The notes under the pieces are model-generated. The model made no database searches. It worked only from the letters and a program-made list of their open reading frames with translations, and had not been told where the DNA came from. Positions 17,732-21,210 of a DNA stretch of 21,210 nt are shown one piece after another. Both the position numbers and the translations under genes were made by a program. Position 1 is the first letter of the stretch. The number at the start of each line of letters is the position of its first letter. Location: positions 1 through 21,210 of the forward strand of contig CAYMBJ010000066.1 of NCBI GenBank assembly GCA_964388665.1, given 5' to 3'. The DNA comes from CALCCV01 sp964388665 (GTDB lineage Bacteria > Bdellovibrionota > Bdellovibrionia > Bdellovibrionales > Bdellovibrionaceae).

Positions 17732-20404
17732 TTATTCGCTGATGAGGAGGGCTGCGATCTGATAGTGACTCTGCTCAACGTCGACGGACCAAAGCTCTGA
17801 TAGCCATTGGGATCTTTCTTGAACTCCGGGAAGAGTCTTGTCCTTGATGGAATTTTGTTCTTTCAGATACATGGAGCGCTTTTGAGAAAAGTCTGCGTCA
17901 AGGTCCTGAGCAAAAGTTTTAGCGAGCGTTTCCAAATCAGAGTGCAAATTCTGCCAGGACTTCAGCTGCGGCAATCTCATTTCTCCGGTGGTGGCCTTGA
18001 TATCTTCAAGAAGAGCTGCGCTGAGCGGCTTTCTTGTCTTGAAATCGATGACCTCCATTTTTTGGGCAACAATACGGCCACTCTTGGATCTCACCGATAG
18101 TTCCGCCACCACAAGATGATCATATGGAACCCCAGAGACTTTGAAAATGGGATAAGCTCCTTTTGCAGCATGAGCACGAAACCGTTGTTCGATCTGTATA
18201 CTCATGGGATGAATGGGGCTAATGAAATGCAAATGTCGATCTGAGGCTCCACCGGAAAGAAGGTGCTTTTCGTGTGCCAAGAAGATCTGCGGATTGAAAG
18301 TGATTCGCCATGGTTTATCTTTAGAGGGATATCCGAGATGAAACAAAAACTCTGGCAAGTCCCAACCATCAGGTAGGTGGAGCAAGTACTCATCCTTGGC
18401 TTTTCCATGGGCCTCTAAGCCTCCGCCGAGTTGAGTGATCATAACATCCAGCATGGCTCGTCGCGCAGAAAAATCCTCGACATTTGATTGCGGAGCAGGG
18501 CTCAGAGGTGAACTGCTGATCTCGCCCCAAAAATTTGCATACTCGGCCGTTTGTCTTTCGATTTCCTTTTCTTGACGTTTGATTTCTTTATCAGCGTCGT
18601 CAATTTCTGCCAGATTGAGATCGAAGGACTCAAGCACCGGGCTGACGCTTCCAAGCCTTTCTTCGGCAAAGAGAATCTTTTGAGTCAGCCTTTGCATGAT
18701 CTTTTGGTCAGGCGTGGCTGGTGTGTCTAAGACAATATTGTAGATTTTGGATTTTTGAGTTTGTCCAAGTCGATCAATACGGCCATTTCGTTGCTCTATT
18801 TTTACCAAGGACCATGGCAATTCGAAATGAATGAGATGGCAACACGCGTGCTGCAAATCTTTTCCCTCTGAGATGGTATCTGTCGCAACAAGAATTCGCA
18901 GCTTGGAGTTGCGGTTTGCAAAATCGTCTTCGATTTGAAGTCGCTCATGTTTGGCAGTCTGCCCTTCAATGGTGGCAATTTCTTTTTCTGAAAAATGGGA
19001 GCTTCTAAGATACTTTGCAATAAAGAGTTGTGTGTCCACCGACTCTGTAAAGACGACAACTTTATTCAGTGGATTCTCTTTAAAAATTCTTTTTAAAAGG
19101 TTAGCAAGTTTTTCTAATTTTGCACTTTCGAATTTCTCAACGAGATCAGCGATGTCCTTAATCGTTTTTTCACCTATCCAGGAGTTGAGAGTCGTTTCAC
19201 CCTTGGCTGTTTCATAAAATGCGGCCCAGCTAGAGGACAGTCGCTTTTTTGCCATTTCAAAGACAAGGTGATCCCAAGAGTTCATATTTGGATTGGCCTT
19301 TTGATTTTCCAATTCTTTTTGAACTCTACTTAGGACCTTTCTCTCCTGCGCACCCATGTCACCCTCAGCGACCACTACATGCTCAATCACGCGATCTTGG
19401 ATGGTCTCGCCATAAGCCTTAACATCTTTTTTCAGACGGCGAATGAGATAGGGACTTTTTGGATCCCAGTGACCAGCAGATCCTTCGTCTTGGAACTTAG
19501 GATCAATAAGCTTTAGGAGGCTGTGGAATTCTTCTTTTTTACCGGTAAAAGGTGTGGCGGAGAGTAGTAAGAGTCCAGGGCTTTTGTACACAATTCCTTC
19601 AGCCAGGTCGCGAAGAAGTGTCGCCCCCCTAGCCCCGTCGCGCACAAAGTGGTGGCACTCATCAATAACGACCATATCCCAGGAAACATTCTTCAGTGGT
19701 TTCAGGTTCTCCCACCTTTTAACGAAATCGCGAGAGACGATGACTCGCTCCATAATCTCCCAGGGGTTACGAATCCCCCGATCGGAAAGCCTTTCTCGAG
19801 TTCCTCGATCAAAGATCTCGAAAATCATTCCAAACCGCTCGAAGAGTTCGGTCTGCCATTTTTCGCACAAATGTTGAGGGCAAATTATCAGGGATCTGTC
19901 AGCACGACGTCTTCGAGTTAGTTCAGCCAGTATGATGGCAGCTTCAGTTGTCTTTCCAAGCCCGACATCGTCGGCAATCAGCAGTCTCGGAAAGGGCAGC
20001 GCGTTTACGATTCTACGCCAAGGTTCAAACTGCCAATCTTTCGCTTCGATGGCGCAATGGAGAGCGACACTGGGTTCATCTGATCCTTTTTGAACATCGA
20101 TACATTGGTTCTTCTTTGCTTGGATGGTCGCCGACAGGAGCTTGCCATTTCTCTTTTGATCAAGCACTGGATAGGGTGCAAGTGCTTCTTTGGGGTCAAC
20201 AACTTTCAGAGTCTCAGCTTCCAAAGATGGAATGGCCCATACGCGCACCAGTGACTCAGAAAAATTGGCACCTTGTTTGATGAGTTCTAGTTCCCAAAAC
20301 CCCTTGTCTTCCCCTAGCACACGCCAAATGCCGCCGCGACATTGAACGACTTGGTTTTCTTTCAATTTTGGAATGTCTTTTGTAAGAGCTGATGTTCTAG
20401 CCAC
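17732..20404 (-). CDS. SNF2/RapA-type helicase (DrmD-like)
   Basis: An 890-aa SNF2-family ATPase when started at GTG 20402-20404. GGAGGGA lies 6 bases upstream of that codon, while the in-frame ATG at 20419 overlaps this sequence and has no Shine-Dalgarno of its own. Walker A is DDVGLGKT (about 145-152), motif II is DECH (248-251), motif III is LLLSATPF, and the C-terminal RecA lobe has DTISEGKDLQ and IEQRNGRIDRLGQ (about 534-546). A RapA/HepA-like layout with a beta-rich N-terminal 100 residues and a charged helical insert after the motor is visible. It is the first gene of the three-gene operon. An SNF2 protein followed by an adenine methylase is the leading pair of class 1 DISARM (drmD-drmMI), which is the main reason for the DISARM comparison. 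Probable role: DNA-translocating motor helping to detect or remodel invading DNA. Confidence 0.88.
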   Translation of the reverse strand: MARTSALTKDIPKLKENQVVQCRGGIWRVLGEDKGFWELELIKQGANFSESLVRVWAIPSLEAETLKVVDPKEALAPYPVLDQKRNGKLLSATIQAKKNQCIDVQKGSDEPSVALHCAIEAKDWQFEPWRRIVNALPFPRLLIADDVGLGKTTEAAIILAELTRRRRADRSLIICPQHLCEKWQTELFERFGMIFEIFDRGTRERLSDRGIRNPWEIMERVIVSRDFVKRWENLKPLKNVSWDMVVIDECHHFVRDGARGATLLRDLAEGIVYKSPGLLLLSATPFTGKKEEFHSLLKLIDPKFQDEGSAGHWDPKSPYLIRRLKKDVKAYGETIQDRVIEHVVVAEGDMGAQERKVLSRVQKELENQKANPNMNSWDHLVFEMAKKRLSSSWAAFYETAKGETTLNSWIGEKTIKDIADLVEKFESAKLEKLANLLKRIFKENPLNKVVVFTESVDTQLFIAKYLRSSHFSEKEIATIEGQTAKHERLQIEDDFANRNSKLRILVATDTISEGKDLQHACCHLIHFELPWSLVKIEQRNGRIDRLGQTQKSKIYNIVLDTPATPDQKIMQRLTQKILFAEERLGSVSPVLESFDLNLAEIDDADKEIKRQEKEIERQTAEYANFWGEISSSPLSPAPQSNVEDFSARRAMLDVMITQLGGGLEAHGKAKDEYLLHLPDGWDLPEFLFHLGYPSKDKPWRITFNPQIFLAHEKHLLSGGASDRHLHFISPIHPMSIQIEQRFRAHAAKGAYPIFKVSGVPYDHLVVAELSVRSKSGRIVAQKMEVIDFKTRKPLSAALLEDIKATTGEMRLPQLKSWQNLHSDLETLAKTFAQDLDADFSQKRSMYLKEQNSIKDKTLPGVQERSQWLSELWSVDVEQSHYQIAALLISE

Positions 20405-20417
20405 TGATGATCCCTCC
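20404..20417 (-). promoter_or_regulatory. Ribosome binding site that sets a GTG start
   Basis: On the minus strand GGAGGGA (20417-20411) is followed by a 6-base spacer and GTG. Since this near-consensus site lies inside the first codons of the longer ATG-started frame, translation most likely begins at the GTG, making the SNF2 protein five residues shorter. Confidence 0.65.
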
Positions 20418-20495
20418 ATGGGTCGCTCGATTCCTATTCCTGTGGATTCGATTGCGAGTTGCTAACTCTTCGGTATTAGGGATGTAGTTTAAATT

Positions 20496-20518
20496 GACCT
20501 TAGGTCCTGGAGTCAGGA
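20496..20518. promoter_or_regulatory. Two overlapping inverted repeats before the SNF2 operon
   Basis: GACCTTAGGTC (20496-20506) is an 11-base perfect palindrome with one central base. It overlaps TCCTGGAGTCAGGA (20505-20518), with 5-base arms around GAGT. They lie about 90-115 bases upstream of the SNF2 start, overlapping the weak promoter candidate, so they could be an operator for the WYL regulator or another repressor. Arms are short, so chance is possible. Confidence 0.35.
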
Positions 20519-20672
20519 ATCTGGATTAAGGCCTTTCTCTCTGGTCTCTTTAGAATTCGACAAGGTCTGAAGTTTTCAGTGGCGACTAACGTTTGTCGAG
20601 TGAAACCTAAATGAGGCACTTGACTTCCGGGACCTCAATTTCAACTCTCGAACTTGACCAAAATCCGTTTAT

Positions 20673-20689
20673 TTTGAAAAAAATTCAAA
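20673..20689. repeat. AT-rich inverted repeat TTTGAA-N5-TTCAAA
   Basis: TTTGAA (20673-20678) and TTCAAA (20684-20689) form a perfect 6-base inverted repeat around AAAAA. It lies in the non-coding stretch before the receiver gene, and a regulator site is possible. There is no adjoining T-run or GC stem typical of a terminator. Confidence 0.3.
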
Positions 20690-20764
20690 TACCCAAGAGA
20701 CGGGAAGCTAATTTACGGAAAACTAAGTGTTTCTCAAATTATAGAAGAAAATCCACTTCAGTTT

Positions 20765-20785
20765 TGCTATAACGGAAATCCGTTA
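20765..20785 (+). promoter_or_regulatory. Extended -10-like element overlapped by a 16-bp palindrome
   Basis: TGCTATAAC (20765-20773) resembles an extended -10 element (TG-n-TATAAT) on the plus strand, with no good -35. TAACGGAAATCCGTTA (20770-20785) is a perfect palindrome with 7-base arms that begins inside it. Partial copies of the arm occur nearby as TCCGTTT (20664-20670) and TTACGGA (20713-20719). An operator covering a promoter start would suit repression. The receiver gene starts about 155 bases downstream, so this promoter would give a long leader. Confidence 0.4.
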
Positions 20786-20937
20786 ATGGACAGATTCGTA
20801 GGAATGCGAATCAAAGAACAAGATTTTCAAAATTATTAATTCTTTCAACGATATACAGCTCAGTGATTTTCACCCTTTGGCTTGGCTCTCCGGTTGCAGT
20901 AGATGCGGTGGAAGAATGGCGTTCCCGGGGGATCTAT

Positions 20938-21180
20938 ATGGAGATACTAATAATTGACGACAAGATTGGTGATGCTGAAGCGGTCGCCAGTATTTTGTCG
21001 GAGATTGCTAGCGTAACCGCCCTACCGACAGATGATCCCGATAAAGCCATTCAATTCATTCAGCGAACACCAAAACGGTTCGCGCTAGTCCTCATCGACT
21101 TCAATTTGAACATCAAAAATCTAGATGGCCTAGGTTTGGCAAGAAAGATCTGGGCAATTACTGACCAGGCCATTTGCTAG
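20938..21180 (+). CDS. Truncated response-regulator receiver domain
   Basis: The frame from ATG 20938, which has GGGGGA 5 bases upstream, encodes 80 residues. It begins MEILIIDD, where Asp7 and Asp8 form the acidic pocket of a CheY-like receiver domain. LVLIDFNL follows, with Asp54 as the expected phosphorylated residue, and then DGLGLARKI. A complete receiver domain has about 120 residues and still needs the conserved Thr/Ser and Lys; a TAG at 21178-21180 stops the frame before both. The gene is therefore either a broken remnant, interrupted by a nonsense mutation or frameshift, or a rare half-receiver. The window ends 30 bases later, so I cannot tell which. Reading through the stop does not immediately restore a typical receiver strand. 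Confidence 0.6.
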   Translation: MEILIIDDKIGDAEAVASILSEIASVTALPTDDPDKAIQFIQRTPKRFALVLIDFNLNIKNLDGLGLARKIWAITDQAIC

Positions 21181-21210
21181 TGGACATATTTGATTTGTTA
21201 TGATTTTCTT

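Larger units (their letters stand above)
20420..20937. other. Non-coding, palindrome-rich divergent region
   Basis: I find no gene in these 518 bases. They separate the minus-strand SNF2 operon from the plus-strand receiver gene and must contain both promoters. Short inverted repeats cluster here at 20496-20518, 20673-20689 and 20770-20785, and the second half is AT-rich. On the minus strand CTGACT, a 17-base gap and TTTAAA form a weak -35/-10 candidate for the SNF2 operon. Confidence 0.5.

Noticed and set aside
7213..20404. BREX or a classical type I/IIG restriction-modification system
   Set aside because: No BrxC/PglY ATPase, PglZ phosphatase, HsdR/HsdS pair or fused nuclease in the methylase; the SNF2 - methylase - DUF1998 helicase set fits DISARM better.
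7213..20404. Dpd 7-deazaguanine DNA modification system, which also contains large helicases
   Set aside because: No DpdA-like transglycosylase or queuosine-precursor genes are present.
1..21210. Transposase, integrase, tRNA, CRISPR array or phage genes
   Set aside because: None seen; the mobile nature of the region is therefore not supported from within the window.

Overview
The window is about 21 kb of bacterial DNA with moderate GC content by eye. Three consecutive secreted or lipid-anchored proteins, two with lipoboxes and one with PEGA repeats, point to a Gram-negative host. A Bdellovibrio-like or other delta-proteobacterial host is my guess from style only; no rRNA or other marker gene is present.

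Region 1 (1-2622, minus strand) is an envelope operon read right to left: a lipoprotein with a coiled coil (2622-1591), a small LPP20-like lipoprotein (1566-874), and an exported PEGA-domain protein (865 to beyond base 1) that is cut by the window edge. All three mature N-termini carry a similar Pro-x-Trp module, so they look like a related set.

Region 2 (2775-5058, plus strand) is a tight three-gene cluster: an unrecognised 316-aa protein, a wHTH-WYL-WCX transcription factor of the type found beside phage-defence loci (BrxR/CapW-like), and a small GIY-YIG-like protein. Region 3 (5145-7188, plus strand) is a stop/start-overlapping cassette of a ribbon-helix-helix regulator, an SPL-type radical SAM enzyme and an ASCH-domain protein, preceded by a cluster of TTACA/TGTAA half-sites.

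Region 4 (7213-20404, minus strand) is the main feature, a 13-kb operon of three very large genes: an SNF2/RapA-type helicase, a 1498-aa Eco57I-type adenine DNA methyltransferase, and a 1998-aa DEAH helicase with a DUF1998 zinc module plus a C-terminal Vsr/DUF559-like nuclease-type domain. The order SNF2 - methylase - helicase/DUF1998 matches class 1 DISARM (drmD-drmMI-drmA-drmB-drmC). Here, however, the DrmA and DrmB functions appear to sit in one polypeptide, and the nuclease-like tail takes the place of a separate PLD protein (DrmC). The helicase also resembles DruE of Druantia. I read this as an anti-phage system of hybrid or variant type, with the WYL regulator and the radical SAM/ASCH cassette as possible regulatory or accessory parts. 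That link is inference from proximity.

Region 5 (20420-21210) is a palindrome-rich non-coding stretch of about 0.5 kb followed by a response-regulator receiver domain that stops after 80 residues, before its second half.
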